Shown here piece by piece: positions 36,100 to 48,145 of a stretch of DNA of 64,000 nt (the first letter of the stretch is position 1; each line of letters opens with the position of its first letter). Under the pieces are notes generated by a model. It was not told where the DNA came from and did not search any database. It saw only the letters and a program-made list of their open reading frames with translations. The stretch covers positions 68,836,471 to 68,900,470 of the forward strand of contig OU744720.1 in NCBI GenBank assembly GCA_916613615.1, read 5' to 3'. The position numbers and the translations under genes were made by a program. The DNA comes from Steromphala cineraria (Eukaryota; Mollusca; Gastropoda; Trochida; Trochidae).

Positions 36100-37220
36100 C
36101 TCTTATTGTTTTTCTTTAACCCGCATCCCTGATATATTCTGTTTAACAAACATGAATGATGTTTATTTTGGAAAAAGATAAGTGCACATTTCCAACACAT
36201 TGATGAATGTCCAGCTTACGAGTGCATGTTAAAGACAAAGCTGTGGACAAATCTCTCTTTTTATTATACTTCGGAACTGAGTTAAACGTATCATATGATT
36301 GTAATTTCGACACTATGCTATGTTACTCCTGTGTTCGATATATTGTATTTATACATATACAAATATACAAGTATAAATATCATAGCAATCATTTTTCTGT
36401 CTTTAATTACATTTAAAACATGCCACTTATAAGGACTTGCACATACGATTTTTGTTTGTTAATCATAAAGACCTGCAATTAATATACTTCTGCCTTTTAG
36501 CGTAAATTATATCTTTGATTTTCCACATACTTTCATATGTTCATTTCTTCGTTTGTTATACATGCTTTTTGCTTCAGTTGACTTTCGGTCGCTGAATTGT
36601 CTTGCTTCGTTATTGGCCGATCTGTATGTGTCATAGAAAGTATTGTTAGAATTATTAGTTTTTAATAAAGGCTATTTCATACAGTCAGCAGCGGTTAGAA
36701 TGACAGACAAACATGTATCTACCACGTGCATAGCATCTTCCCGACAAGATCATTAATGTCTCCATTTCAAAGATCATCTAGTGGTTGTACATATATATCA
36801 GCCTTATTATCATTCCAGTTATATAGACATCCGTCTTGATATTGTACTATTATGCAGTTATCGTTATGTCTACTCAACTTTGTATGACACGTTAAGTATA
36901 CACTCACTGGTATATGCTTCAACTCCTGTAAATATGCATATATTTTCATATTGACTGCACATTAACTGAGTGTGTGAAATAGTCAATAACACTGGAACGT
37001 TGATTTGACATATAACGTTAATTGCCTGCTCTATCTCCATTCGTACTTCCATAACAAATGATCAGATTGTCAACAAAGCAGAGATTTGAAAGTGTTCAAC
37101 ATAAATTACAGTGTATGTTGACCGTCTCTGATCAATTAAAACAGGGTTTTCCTCTATTATCAAGCCTCTCGGTGTCCAATGCCTCGGGTGGGTTTTCACC
37201 AATACCTGTTCTGGCATTCA
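36100..37220. other. AT-rich stretch without recognisable genes
   Basis: Short overlapping frames on both strands (36207-37252) show no motif. Nothing else recognised. Confidence 0.4.
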
Positions 37221-37222
37221 GG

Positions 37223-37530
37223 TTCCTAGAGATGATATCTTCCCAGAGATGATAACTTCCTAGAGATGATAACTTCCTAGAGATGATAACTCCCTAGAGA
37301 TGATAACTTCCTAGAGATGATAACTTCCCAGAGATGATAACTTCCAAGAGATTATAACTCCCGAGAGATGATAACTTCCTAGAGATGATAACTTCCCAGA
37401 GGTGATAACTTCCCAGAGATGATAACTTCCTAGAGATGATAACTTCCCAGAGGTGATAACTTCCTAGAGATGATAACTTCTCAGAGATGATAACCTCCCA
37501 GAGGTGATAACTTCCCAGAGATTATCACTC
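37223..37530. repeat. 17-bp minisatellite, about 18 copies
   Basis: Tandem copies of AGAGATGATAACTTCCT with variation mainly at the last two or three positions (CCT, CCC) and at GATG/GGTG. The array starts TCCTAGAGATGATATCT and ends CCCAGAGATTATCACTC. Variant units are interspersed rather than sorted, suggesting repeated unequal exchange or slippage of multi-unit blocks. It is not a CRISPR array: the units are contiguous with no spacers. Confidence 0.95.
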
Positions 37531-37534
37531 CTGT

Positions 37535-39470
37535 GTTCGGATCTTTGCGTTGGGTGAGTCATTCGTCCAGCTTGGTAATTGGGTTAGATTTGTCGACTGC
37601 ATCATAGAAGTTCGAGCTGGAAGGAGGGGCATACATCCCTGTAAAAAAATTATTTAACTTTTAAAACAATATTTTGCTATCTTAAGAAAGAATATAGTTA
37701 ATGTTAGTAGAAACTTGTTTGCAGTGAGACGCTACAGATGAGAGCTCAGATATGGATATAACACTACCTAGAAAGGTTTCCACGAAGCAGATAATATTGA
37801 AGTTCCAATGTACAATGAAGTCCCTGAGAATATCATTTATCATATTGGAATAACTCTGTCACTTTCTTTATGATTGTGTCTGAGATATGAAAAATGATTT
37901 GCCCAGGTTTTTTTATTGCCCTCAACAGTGGACACATATTAGACCTCCATAAAGTAAAATATTTTGTTTGTCAAATGATCGAGTAAACCATTTCACAATA
38001 CATTCATTGTTTAAATACAGGCTTAAATAATGCAATCATATGTGTATATATATAATCATATCTGTAATCATACAGGTCAAAATCGTCACTGTTCGACAAT
38101 CTCGCTTTGATTGTTGATCTTATATCAGTTACACTGTGTCCAACCTATTGAAAAAAATATCGACCACTCACTTGCACATAACAATTCCCAACGGCGTCAG
38201 TAGTGAAGAATGCTGGTTATTGACTCCTGTTCTATTCATCTAAACTTGAATGAAGAAATTGAGCTTAGAGTAGGCAAAAGTGTCTCATAAAAACTGATCA
38301 GCAGATAATGCATCACACAAACAAAAATGTGATTAAATGTACATGGTGTGTTAACTATCTTTCTATAGATGACTAGAGAGCAGTAGAGCATACCATTCTC
38401 AAACCGACTGAAATAATATGCTAAATCACATACTACAGAGCAATAGTTAATAGCACTCAGGTATATGACCGTTCATATTGTCTGAAAAAAACGGAGACAT
38501 TCAATCAGAACTAGGAGGTTTTAATCATCCCTTTTATAGAGCTCAAGTGAGTGTTAAAATCATAATTATTATCTGAGTTTTAAACAATAATTTTACTTGT
38601 GAGTGATATATATTTGATATTGATATGATCCCTTGCTGTTCCAACTTATTATAATCTGAACATTTTTATGGCATGTCTCTAGGTGCAATGGTCGTTTTGA
38701 TGTTATCATTTGGTGTTCTGTTTATTTCAATACACACAGAGCAACACATTGATTATGGTATGATACTTCCCTTAACCCCTTCCATGAATAATAGATAAGT
38801 TCTAACAGTTATAATCATAACTACATTACTACACGATTTGTGCAGTTTGTAATTATCCCCATTTCATTTTATTTGGCAGGGTAGATTTTGTTTCGTCCCA
38901 CACTTTCCCTCTTTATCATCTGAAGTAGACCTGAAGAAGAAAATCTTAAATGTATTTATAACAATGTCATTTCCAAGTTTACGCAAAACATCATAAGAAT
39001 AGCCATCCGAAAAGTAGTTTTTTATTGAGCCAGAGTAAAATCACTTGAAAAACATATATTTCATGATTATCCAGCTTTGATCAATATGTCTAGTAAAGTA
39101 TTAATGCTGTTTGTGCAACACATGTGTTTCTGTTTTGAGTCTATGTTGTTTTTCTTCATAACTCTGTAACACTGTAACTGCATTATATGTGTGTTTTTCA
39201 ATGCAGAACATACAAGAGGGACATTTTACCACCCAAATCGTTTCTTGGCCACTGCTTACAAATGGCATATAATTGTATATGAGCGAGTAAATCTAGTTGC
39301 CAGTTATTACATTTTGTGAGTTCTGTAATGTCCCAAATACAGATCAATTGCAGTTATTGTTTCTTTTTTGTTGCCTGTCAATATTTGACTTGAAATCTTA
39401 GTGCAGCTGATATAATACACGTGAAACACTAAGTTGGAAGATTGTTTTGAAAAATATGGCTATTTAAATT
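37535..39470. other. AT-rich stretch without recognisable genes
   Basis: No gene, RNA or repeat recognised. Confidence 0.4.
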
Positions 39471-39473
39471 AAA

Positions 39474-39620
39474 TATAAGATAAGATAAGATAAATCTTTA
39501 TTGCCCTTGGAAGGGAATTTGGATTGTCATGAATTTAGCACGGTAGTAATACAGACTATATAACAGGATATAAAAAGGCATTATCGACCTTAAAACTCAG
39601 TAAATAATGATTGAACATTA
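39474..39620 (-). mobile_element. Probable 3' end of a non-LTR retrotransposon
   Basis: Starts with four tandem ATAAG-type pentamers and continues AAATCTTTATTGCCCTTGG. Read on the minus strand this is a 3' UTR ending in an AATAAAGATTT signal followed by a (CTTAT)n tail, a common end structure of animal non-LTR elements. The 5' limit is not visible and no coding sequence remains. Confidence 0.45.
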
Positions 39621-39624
39621 CATG

Positions 39625-40230
39625 GTGATAGCTGGGATATGTTGTCAGCACTGTTGCATTGGGTAATCTCAGATTAAGATACATTTTATGAAAGAGAAAA
39701 AAACACCACGTCAGTAATCCATATCAAATGGGGTACTAAATGAGTTTTTCGACTTCGCTTAAAAGTAAGTAGAATTTTGGATGCTTCAAAAAACACTGAG
39801 CCATTCGTGAAGCTAATGGATAGATAAATCCCGTGAGACACAGGGGAATAACCCAGACATTAGTTACTTGAATTATCAGTGTCGTCCTGTCAACTGTCTT
39901 CTGATACTTAACAATGAGAGTAAGTCAGCACATTCTCGTCCTCATGACGTGATTACATGGGTAACGTTGATGTTTCAACATGTGTATCTGAATGTATATC
40001 TATAATATTTAGATTATTTCACCTAAAAGAAAAACCTGGCATTAAAACTAAGTAGATATCAGTGATAAAACAACTTAAATCAGTAGATATCCTCGATGAT
40101 TATATTAAATGAATTTTTTAATTTAATTAGAAATACATTCATTTCAAATTTAAATGTGAATAGCTAAGGAGGGTAAAGTTAAATGTAAAGATGCACTTTT
40201 CTCTGAGACCTCTGACAGTGGATATAGAGA
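39625..40230. other. AT-rich stretch without recognisable genes
   Basis: Nothing recognised between the retroelement tail and the hairpin element. Confidence 0.4.
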
Positions 40231-40370
40231 ATACTAAACGACGTCCCGTTTCATAACATATTTATGAAACGAGTGAATGGGTTGGTATTTAACGAGCGAA
40301 AGCGAGTTAAATACCTATACCATTCACGAGTTTCATAAAAATGTTATGAAACGGGGCCCGAGTTTAGTAT
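40231..40370. mobile_element. Long hairpin (foldback) element C
   Basis: A 140-bp near-palindrome with arms of about 62 bp. ATACTAAAC, CCCGTTTCATAACAT, TATGAAACGAGTGAATGG and GGTATTTAAC are each answered in reverse complement on the other side, ending GTTTAGTAT. The apex is GAGCGAAAGCGAG, itself a short hairpin. It would extrude or fold into a long stem. No clear target duplication is visible. Confidence 0.8.
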
Positions 40371-42110
40371 TTTATTTATTACTTGCTTAATAACATCGTA
40401 AAAATACAAAGAAAGTCGCCAACATGACTGTCGCGGCCGGCCCGCTAACATTATGACGTCATACTTAAAAATTGTGACGTCGTCATTACGTCACGTCATT
40501 CGGTCAGCGCGCGATGTTATGACACATAGTGTAATAACATGGTTGATTTATTAGACAGCAATATCTTCAACGGGAGAGTAATAAATGAGAATATTTTACA
40601 TTGTAACATGAAGGAAAAAATAATTAACTGTGTTTGCGTACATAACATTTTCGCATAACAGCTTATCATGATGATAGGTTGCAGATGACATATTGAGTAA
40701 TGCTGTCTGTTTGTTCACCAAGTACACCTCAAAATAACAAGTGCAGTCAGACAACAGGAATGTTTAATATATCCTTCCTCTCAGTATATATAGCTGTGTT
40801 TAGTTCTATTTGAAGAATAATTGCATTGAATGAATATAGGACATTTACAATGCATCATTATATAGTTTGCAATAACATAAACTGATATAAATTGGAAAAT
40901 GTTGCCAACTTCTGATGTTGAGACACATATATCTTTTAAAAATTAGTTGACAACATCGTCTGTTTGCTCTTTTTATATAGGGTAGAGTAACTAATTTGGT
41001 TAAAATTATCACAAAGTATGTAAATTATATTTCTTTATTGGTAGACCTCATTTGAAATTTGCAAATCTGAATGTGTTCACCATTAATACATATCAATATT
41101 AGAAACGGTTTTGATTATCAGCTACTATTATACTATCTTCATGTAGAAATTGCAAATCGTGTTTTGTCAATATTTAATATCAGTTACAACGAAAGTTACA
41201 ATCAATCATAGAATTATCTATATGTACATGTATATCATTAGATAATTAATACACTTAATATCATGGTGTACAATCGTTTGTCGAAAATGATATAATACAT
41301 CACCAACATACCATTACAGATAAATAGTAGTTCATTTTTCAGAACCGATTAAAGGTTTTATTCTTATTTCAATGATAAGATTTTTCCAGTTATTTTTTCT
41401 TAACTATGTATTTTAGTTTTCAGTCTGATTAAAATCGACTATGTTCCAGAAAACACTGATCGAACGTGTTCTATCAGATACCTTCCCCTCGACGATGTCT
41501 GATTTCAGGCTACCTACTCACACGTTACTGAGATCAGTCTTCACAGACAATACTCATTCATCAGCAATGCAATCACATAGTTGTTCGGCGGTTATGATGT
41601 ATAACAAACGACACACTTGGGTTACTTGCCCCTAGCTGTTAGCAAAAGCTTTTTTCAGTGTCCTCGCTCTTGGCTAAGTGAACTCACGTCAGAACCCCGA
41701 TAGAGTCTTTATTATTAAAATGTTATTCCCCTGAGCATTTTTACAGTTCAATTTCTTTTTTTTGAAGGTTCGTGGTCAAGGGGCACACTTACAGGTGAAT
41801 TCCTGTTGGTACTTGTGCTCAAATTTCATAATTTGGTGTACATGGGACGTTACGGTTCAAACATGTTGATATTTCTTTTGCCAGAAATTTAAAGTAATAT
41901 TCATTTTAACAATCATCTCGTTTTCATGAAAAAATGCAATTCGTGTGTTCTTACACTGAAAACAAGAATACTTGTTTCCTAAATGCGAATTTAATATCAA
42001 ATTTTATGAAATTGTTAAAGCATAATTCATTTTAAAGCTGATTTGTTTGAAAACATTTGTATTGGCATATCACACACAGTGGAAGTCGAATCAAAACTTA
42101 AGCTCTTTTC
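40371..42110. other. AT-rich stretch with a GC-rich patch and clustered ACGTCA motifs
   Basis: Just downstream of hairpin C a GC-rich patch (40420-40445) is followed by four ACGTCA or TGACGT words within 40454-40498, including one full TGACGTCA. Beyond about 40560 nothing is recognised. The frame 41441-41635 has no motif. Confidence 0.4.
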
Positions 42111-42119
42111 CCTTGGGTA

Positions 42120-42350
42120 TCTGTCCATCACTGCATTGAAGATTATTTCAGCAGTCTGCTAAATGGTTCTTGATGACACTCCTGTTTGTTTAACGGTCTG
42201 ATAAAGCTCTAATGGACTATACATAGGATTGAATGGTTCATGATAGTAGCAGCAAAGCAACAAATAAGGATTGGGTGTCATGAATCCATACATTGTATCT
42301 GTGAGAGATTCACATCAATGATTACTCTCTTCCTTAGTCTGGAGTTTCCC
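42120..42350 (+). repeat. Dispersed repeat family R, copy 6
   Basis: A long copy holding GTCCATCACTGCATTGAAGA, CTCTAATGGACTATACATAG, ATTGAATGGTTCATGATAG, AAGCAACAAATAAGGATT and TATCTGTGAGAGATTCACAT. Confidence 0.55.
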
Positions 42351-42354
42351 AGCA

Positions 42355-43420
42355 GAAAAATGTAAGATTGATATTCATTTAGAACATTTGTATATTTTAT
42401 GAATCAATGTATATGTCCCCTGATATTGCACAACACAAAATTAACAAAAGTTTGCAGTGAAACATGAGAAAAGAATTAACCAAAATTAAATACAATTTGG
42501 ACATTATAACAAGAAAGGATGATCATCTGATATGAGTGTGACTGTTCACATGCGATATTCATTACACACAGATGTGTTCAAATATATCATCATGCTAGCG
42601 ATCTGAGTATGTTCATCATAATTGAAATTACAAAAGATTTAACAATTTCAGATCCATTGTATGTTAACATAGTTACTTATCACACCTTTCAGTTTACCAT
42701 AACATTTTATTTCATTGTCCAGGAATAAAAAGTTAGTTGGTCGTGAAAAAACATGATTGGGTTATCTGAAGGTTAAACGAGGGTGCATTCCCGCTTCAGA
42801 TCAAGGTGAATATTTGGAAGAGTGTTGCCTCCCTATCAGTGATCTCGAAGTAAATACGTTACTAGTCAATGTAAACATGTTTGAATAGTAATTAGTCATA
42901 TAGCTGTAAGAGGTTTTGAATAAGTATTGCTTGCTTAAAGATTTAAAGCATCCCAAGCACGGCTACATACGAGTAAATTATAAACTGTTGGCTCTATATA
43001 GAAATATACTCTTGTACAAAGATCTGACTGAATTCACTGACCTTTAAATCCCAAGAAATAACATCTTCTGTATTTACATCAATATGCTGACTAAAAGGCT
43101 TAAGTGGCTATATTTGCGCCAATCTTGGAATTATTTATCATCCGCTTCTTTTTATCATGAGGACAATTCCATATTGAATTAAATTGGATATAATGAAATG
43201 GCTGCCATCTTGGTCGCCATCATGAATTCAACCATTCTGTCCTTACTGTCTACATATTTTATACTCCTCATAAGGGGACATATCTATCACTCGGGACCCC
43301 CATAAACATAGCGTGCTCAAATATACATAGAAAAGGCTAATTGGTAAAAGGATCTGTCTAAATAGAAATAACCTAATCTTTCTGAAATTTTAAAACTTTA
43401 TAAGGGGGCAAGAAATGTAC
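42355..43420. other. AT-rich stretch without recognisable genes
   Basis: Nothing recognised up to the start of duplicate copy 2. Confidence 0.4.
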
Positions 43421-43424
43421 ACAT

Positions 43425-44947
43425 ATAATTAAAAGTTCGTTTTGCACTACAAAATTAAACAGTTTTACTGTAAATTGTAACTCGAATTTTATCTACATTT
43501 ATTATATTTCTTTGATTAGAGGCTCTGTTATAAAAAGAAAGAAAAACAATTTCTGGTTTGCAATTGTCATAGTGTGAATTCACAAGATCGTCCTTCTGGA
43601 ACATGCAAGGTTTAAAGTAATGTAGTCCTATTGCTGTTGTAGGTAAATCTATCCTAAGAAACTAAGAAAACTCGGGTATCTATCAATAAAGATAGGAGAT
43701 TCACGTTTAAGCTTGTTATGGAAAGCAATCATGTTTCAAGACGAAGAATTGGAAAATTTGTTGAATAACATTGTTTTTTTTAAAGCTAAGTGAACTTTAA
43801 ACTTTTAAGATAATGAAGAAAATCATTAAATACACAATTTTAGCAATTAAGTACTCGCATTCCAAGTTTTAGATTAAGCTGGCTCCACAATAATACTTAT
43901 TGAACAACAAATCAATAGTTAATAACCTACTGACATGGACACTCCTAACACATCTAGCACTTCTTACAACTAATGCGCACCTTCTCAATCAACTGACAAG
44001 ATAGAATTACAACACAAACGGTAAATTAGATGATGCACAGCATTATCCTTAACGTGCTATCTCAACTGCTTGTTCAGCAATTACCGGACTATATCAAGAA
44101 AAATGTTATGCATATAAAGAGTCCTGGGTAATATATGATTGTTATCTGATAGCAAATTAACATAATGTCCACATTGATATAGTAAAGAATTTGAATCTTC
44201 TTAACTTTCATTAAATCCTGAGTAAATTTCATCTTTACCTTGAAGTTGTTTTTTTCTTACTGATAACGCATATGGTAAGATTTTCCAAAGGAGAAATTAC
44301 ACATGTTATAAATATGATTACCACTCTTTTCGGAGGATTTATGACGCAATACTTTAAACATTTGCTTAAAGAGGTATATGTGAGAACATGTTCACACTAT
44401 TTTACAAAAGTATAAGGATTTTACAAGTGGAGTCCATACTTTGTTTCAGATATTTCACAATTGCACTTAAAACGCTCCTTTGTCCCAATTTGAATATGTA
44501 CATGTATGTGACATTATAGTTCATGACATGACATCAGAAAACAAATTCGACCATAATTCATTTAACAATTTTGAGATGATGTGATATCTAAAACATACAT
44601 TTGTAGATCCACCATATTAGAAAGACATTTAGTATAATAATCAAAGAATTTCGTTCTAAAATTGTATTCTTTGACACTCATCAATCACAAGAAGATTTAA
44701 CAGCAAAGATATGTGAACATGGAGAATATCCAATAGATGCAGCTCTAACCTCTGTTCCAACTAGCCAAATACATGGGCAAGAAAGTCAAAGACCTGATTG
44801 GATGCAAGAATAGTTACACGTATTTGTGCAATCAGCAACGCCGTTTCAAAAGTGGTCATTTACAAAGCCTCATCATATCCGTATGTTTCGGTAAAACGAA
44901 TTTAACATCCAGGTGAGATAATTCTTCCTTTCACAAAACATCACTTA
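43425..44947 (+). repeat. Segmental duplication, copy 2, left part
   Basis: Matches 23715-23818 then 26513-27993 of copy 1 in the same orientation and includes its own copies of E (43945-44160) and F (44745-44890). It stops abruptly at the TTA (44945-44947) that borders the 12-kb element. Confidence 0.9.
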
Positions 44948-45120
44948 CACTGGGTGAAATGAAGATATTTATTACCTTTACAAGATATTTTTTTTTTTTT
45001 AATATCATCTTTACAATATATTTATTTCTGTGTAAATATCATCTTTAATCCTTTGTAAATTTTTGTAAATATTTGTAAATATTTGTAAATTTTTGTAAAT
45101 ATTTGTTAATATCATCTTTA
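44948..45120 (+). repeat. Left terminal repeat region of the 12-kb element
   Basis: CACTG terminus, then TTTACAAGATATTT at 44977-44990, then a short array of TTTGTAAATAT-type 11-mers (45050-45112) and the word ATATCATCTTTAAT twice. The mirror-image region is 56792-57026. The outermost bases are the likely transposase cleavage site. Confidence 0.75.
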
Positions 45121-46215
45121 ATCTGTAATGTAGACTTTGAAAGTAAAAAAATTGGTAAATGTTGACTTTGAAAGAAATATTTGATGAAATGTTGACTTTG
45201 GATAGAAATTATTTGTGAAAGGATGACTTTGGAAAGAAATAATTTGTGAAATGATATCTTTGAAAGAAATAATTTGATGAAATGTTGATTTTGAAAAGAA
45301 ATTAAGTTGAAATATTGACTTTGAAAGGTATTATTTTGAAGAAATGTTGGCTTTGGAAATTAATGATTTGATTAAATGTTTACTTTCAAAAGTAATAATT
45401 TGGTGAAATGATGACTTTGAAGAGAAACAATTAGTGAAATGATGACTTTGAAAACTAATATGTTTGGTGAAGTGTTGACTTTGAAAAGTGATAATTGGTA
45501 AAATGTTGACTTTAAAAAGAAATAATTTGATGAAATTTTTACTTTAAATATCAACAATTTCATCAAATGGTAACTTTGAAAAGTACAAATTTTATGAGAT
45601 GATCACTTTCAAAAGTGATGATTTCATGAAATGTTGACTTTGAAAAGAAATACAAGATGAATTTGTTGAGTTTGAAGAGAAATATAATTCTTCGAAATGT
45701 TGGCTTTGAAAAGAGATAATTTGTTTAAATGATGACTCTAAATAGGAATAATTTGGTGAAATTATGACTTGAAGAGGAATCATTTGATAAAATGATAAAT
45801 TTGAGGAGAAATAATTAGTGAAATAATGACATTGGAAACTAATAGGTTGGTGAAATAGTAAAAAAATGCTTTGAAAGTAAAAATTTGATGAAATGTTGAA
45901 TTTGAAAAGAAATAATTGGTGAAATGATGACTTTGAAAGGAAATGATTTGATGAAATAGTGACTTTGAAAAGTGATTATTTTATTAGATGTTTACTTTGA
46001 AACGTGAACATTTTATAAGATGTTGACTTATACGTTTTGTTAAATGTTGACTTTGGAAAGTAATAATGAATGATATGAAGACTTTGAAAACGTATAAGTT
46101 TGGTGAAATAATTACTTTGAAAAGTAATAATTTGATGACATTTTGACTTAAAAAAAGAAATATTTTGTGAAATTTGTGAAATGATGACTTAGAAAAGATA
46201 TAATTTGATAATTTC
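45120..46215 (+). repeat. Left subterminal array of ~32-bp units
   Basis: About 30 diverged tandem copies of a unit approximating TGATGAAATGTTGACTTTGA plus AAAGAAATAATT. Unit boundaries are clear from the regular recurrence of GACTTTGAAA and GATGAAATG. The same unit, reverse-complemented, makes up 54531-54835 and 56077-56790 at the other end. The open frames across this stretch are by-products of the period. Confidence 0.9.
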
Positions 46216-46261
46216 CTTATTTTAACTAATATGAATAATAAATACAGTGTTGAAAAATGAA

Positions 46262-46790
46262 AACAGCTTGTTGGAAATTATTTCCACTCATTAGGTTGTA
46301 GCTTAACGAATACACTTGCTTAATAACTCATTAGTCAAGGTGTTGATTGTCTATTGAGTGACTATGCTGTTACATAATCAGTTCGATGTATTCATTACGC
46401 ATTTAATGGGTGTTAATTTTTCAGATGGAATATTAACTTTTAAGGAAAATTTGATAATTTCAAATGTTGACCTTTTGTAAAACATAGACTTATAAAATCC
46501 ATTTTGTTGTTGAATGAAGATTTGTAATGGTGATATCGTTGAAACAATTTTTGATGAAAAATTAATCATGAGATACTGGAAATGTTTACTGTTGTCTTTA
46601 GTTTGTGAAATATTTTCTCATTTTCATAAGAAAAAGAAAAACTAATCACTGATTTGAGGAATCCGAACAGCTTACTAGAAGTAAAATTCCCCTCACTTGT
46701 AGGTAGCTTAACGAATACACCTGTTGGAATATCTCATTAATTAAGATGTTGATTGTGTATTGAATGGCAATGCCGTTAGCTCATGCTTGA
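46262..46790 (+). repeat. Pair of diverged direct repeats of ~115 bp
   Basis: 46262-46380 and 46680-46790 share AACAGCTT, TAGCTTAACGAATACAC, ATCTCATTA-like and GTGTTGATTGTCTATTGA-like words in order. They lie just before the retrotransposon fragment and appear to be part of the body of the 12-kb element. Confidence 0.6.
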
Positions 46791-47910
46791 TATGCTTCAT
46801 GGCTCAACGCCTGGATCAACTCTCAGCGTAAAAGCCTACCCTAGCACTGTTCATTGGGATCGACCATCTTGTATGCCGGGCAAATGTTGTTTTATGTATA
46901 TGGTGCTAATTTTTATGTATACGACATGTCAACATATCGCTGTAAACGCTGCAAGCCGGGCCTTAGGACTACTCATCTCCAAGTTTAAGATCCTCGGAGG
47001 AATGGGATATGACACCTACACCAAGTTATTTGACAGTATGGTTTGGCCAACTATTTCATATGGTGCAGCAATCTGGGGATCCCATGCACTTCCGGCTGTC
47101 AACGCTCTCCAGAAAAGAGCCATGCGCTTTTTCATTGGTCTTTACAAGTACTCTCCAAACTCAGCTGTGGCGGGTGATATGGGTTGGACACCACCCTGTG
47201 TGCGACAATGGGACATTGTCAACAGATTTTATAAACGCCTGTGTAACATCCACTCTGAGAGACTGTTATCCAAGGTATTTATGTGGGCAAACTCGAAGGC
47301 AGAGATTAAGAAGTACAACTGGAATATGAGAGTACACAGGAAGCTTACCAGTCTCAATCTGCAACATTTTATCCCTGTACATAATACTTTCCATGTTAAT
47401 TTTATATCCAGCGAGATCCGAGGCAAAGTGATGGAAGAGTATCTGAAGAAATGGAAGTGTGACCTATCAAGGCAGAACAGTAAACGAGGGGACTCTGGCA
47501 ACAAGCTTAGATTTTATCGAACTTTTAAATCTACTTTTAAACCTGAAGAATACATAACAGGCAATATTCCAAGGAGTCACCGAAGAGCCCTAGGCAGATT
47601 CCGCTGTGGCACCGCCCCGCTACGTATTGAAACTGGACGCTATACCAACACACCGGTTACCGAAAGAACTTGTTTTAACTGCCCCGACAGAATCGAGGAT
47701 GAGTCTCATGTTTTACTTCATTGCCCATTATACCATGATAACCGATCTGTTCTATTCAACCACTGTGATAACGTAAATGAAAATTTTAGTACTTTTACTG
47801 ATGTTCAGATAATATGTTTTATTATGTCATGCCCAGATATTGTCTTTTTAACTGCCAAAACGTGCAAGCTTATTTTACAGAAAAGAAAGTTTTTACTTTT
47901 TAAGAAATGA
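46783..47910 (+). CDS. C-terminal part of a non-LTR retrotransposon ORF2 (reverse transcriptase protein)
   Basis: A 375-codon open frame. Recognisable similarity starts around residue 53 (NAASRALGLLISKFKILGG) and continues through WPTISYGAAIWG (89-99), QKRAMRFFIGL (110-120), GDMGW (131-135) and a zinc-finger-like CX2CX8HX4C motif (C297, C300, H309, C314), the usual layout downstream of the reverse-transcriptase palm in animal non-LTR elements. The endonuclease domain and the catalytic (Y/F)xDD motif are absent, so this is 5' truncated and cannot be active alone. The first ~50 residues look unrelated and probably read through host or rearranged DNA; the annotated start is not a biological one. 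The frame is still intact, suggesting a fairly recent insertion. Clade not resolved. Confidence 0.85.
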   Translation: MLDMLHGSTPGSTLSVKAYPSTVHWDRPSCMPGKCCFMYMVLIFMYTTCQHIAVNAASRALGLLISKFKILGGMGYDTYTKLFDSMVWPTISYGAAIWGSHALPAVNALQKRAMRFFIGLYKYSPNSAVAGDMGWTPPCVRQWDIVNRFYKRLCNIHSERLLSKVFMWANSKAEIKKYNWNMRVHRKLTSLNLQHFIPVHNTFHVNFISSEIRGKVMEEYLKKWKCDLSRQNSKRGDSGNKLRFYRTFKSTFKPEEYITGNIPRSHRRALGRFRCGTAPLRIETGRYTNTPVTERTCFNCPDRIEDESHVLLHCPLYHDNRSVLFNHCDNVNENFSTFTDVQIICFIMSCPDIVFLTAKTCKLILQKRKFLLFKK

Positions 47911-48097
47911 TGTATATATTTGCTATTGCATAATATTTTTATTTGTGTAATCTTGTATATCTTTTAGTCTCTCATAACCCTTTCGGGTGGCTCACTTTTT
48001 ACACTTTTTATATTTGTATCATAATTTTATTGTAATGCTTTTTGTAAAAATGAGGTGAGACTTTAATAAAAAAATCTGTCTGTCTGTCTGTCTGTCA
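46930..48097 (+). mobile_element. 5'-truncated non-LTR retrotransposon with (TCTG)n tail
   Basis: Covers the reverse-transcriptase C-terminal frame, the stop at 47908-47910, a ~155-bp 3' UTR with a small hairpin (ACCCTTTCGGGT, 47978-47989), and ends AATAAAAAAATCTG followed by about five TCTG units (48077-48097). A short-repeat tail instead of poly(A) is normal for several non-LTR clades. It is nested inside the 12-kb element. Target duplications were not identified. Confidence 0.8.
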
Positions 48098-48145
48098 ACA
48101 TTTGCATGACACAATAATACAATAATTAAAAAAACATCTCATTGC

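Noticed and set aside
37223..37530. Regular short repeats considered as a CRISPR array
   Set aside because: Units are contiguous without spacers and the surrounding genome is animal-like; it is a minisatellite.
45372..45783. ORFs with regular repeats (also 56184-56414) resembling a repeat protein
   Set aside because: They are produced by the ~32-bp array reading open in one frame; period and frame shift along the array and codon choice is not protein-like.
46783..46930. N-terminal ~50 codons of the reverse-transcriptase frame as part of the protein
   Set aside because: They lack the expected sequence preceding the NAASRALG block, and the catalytic motif is missing; probably unrelated sequence in frame.
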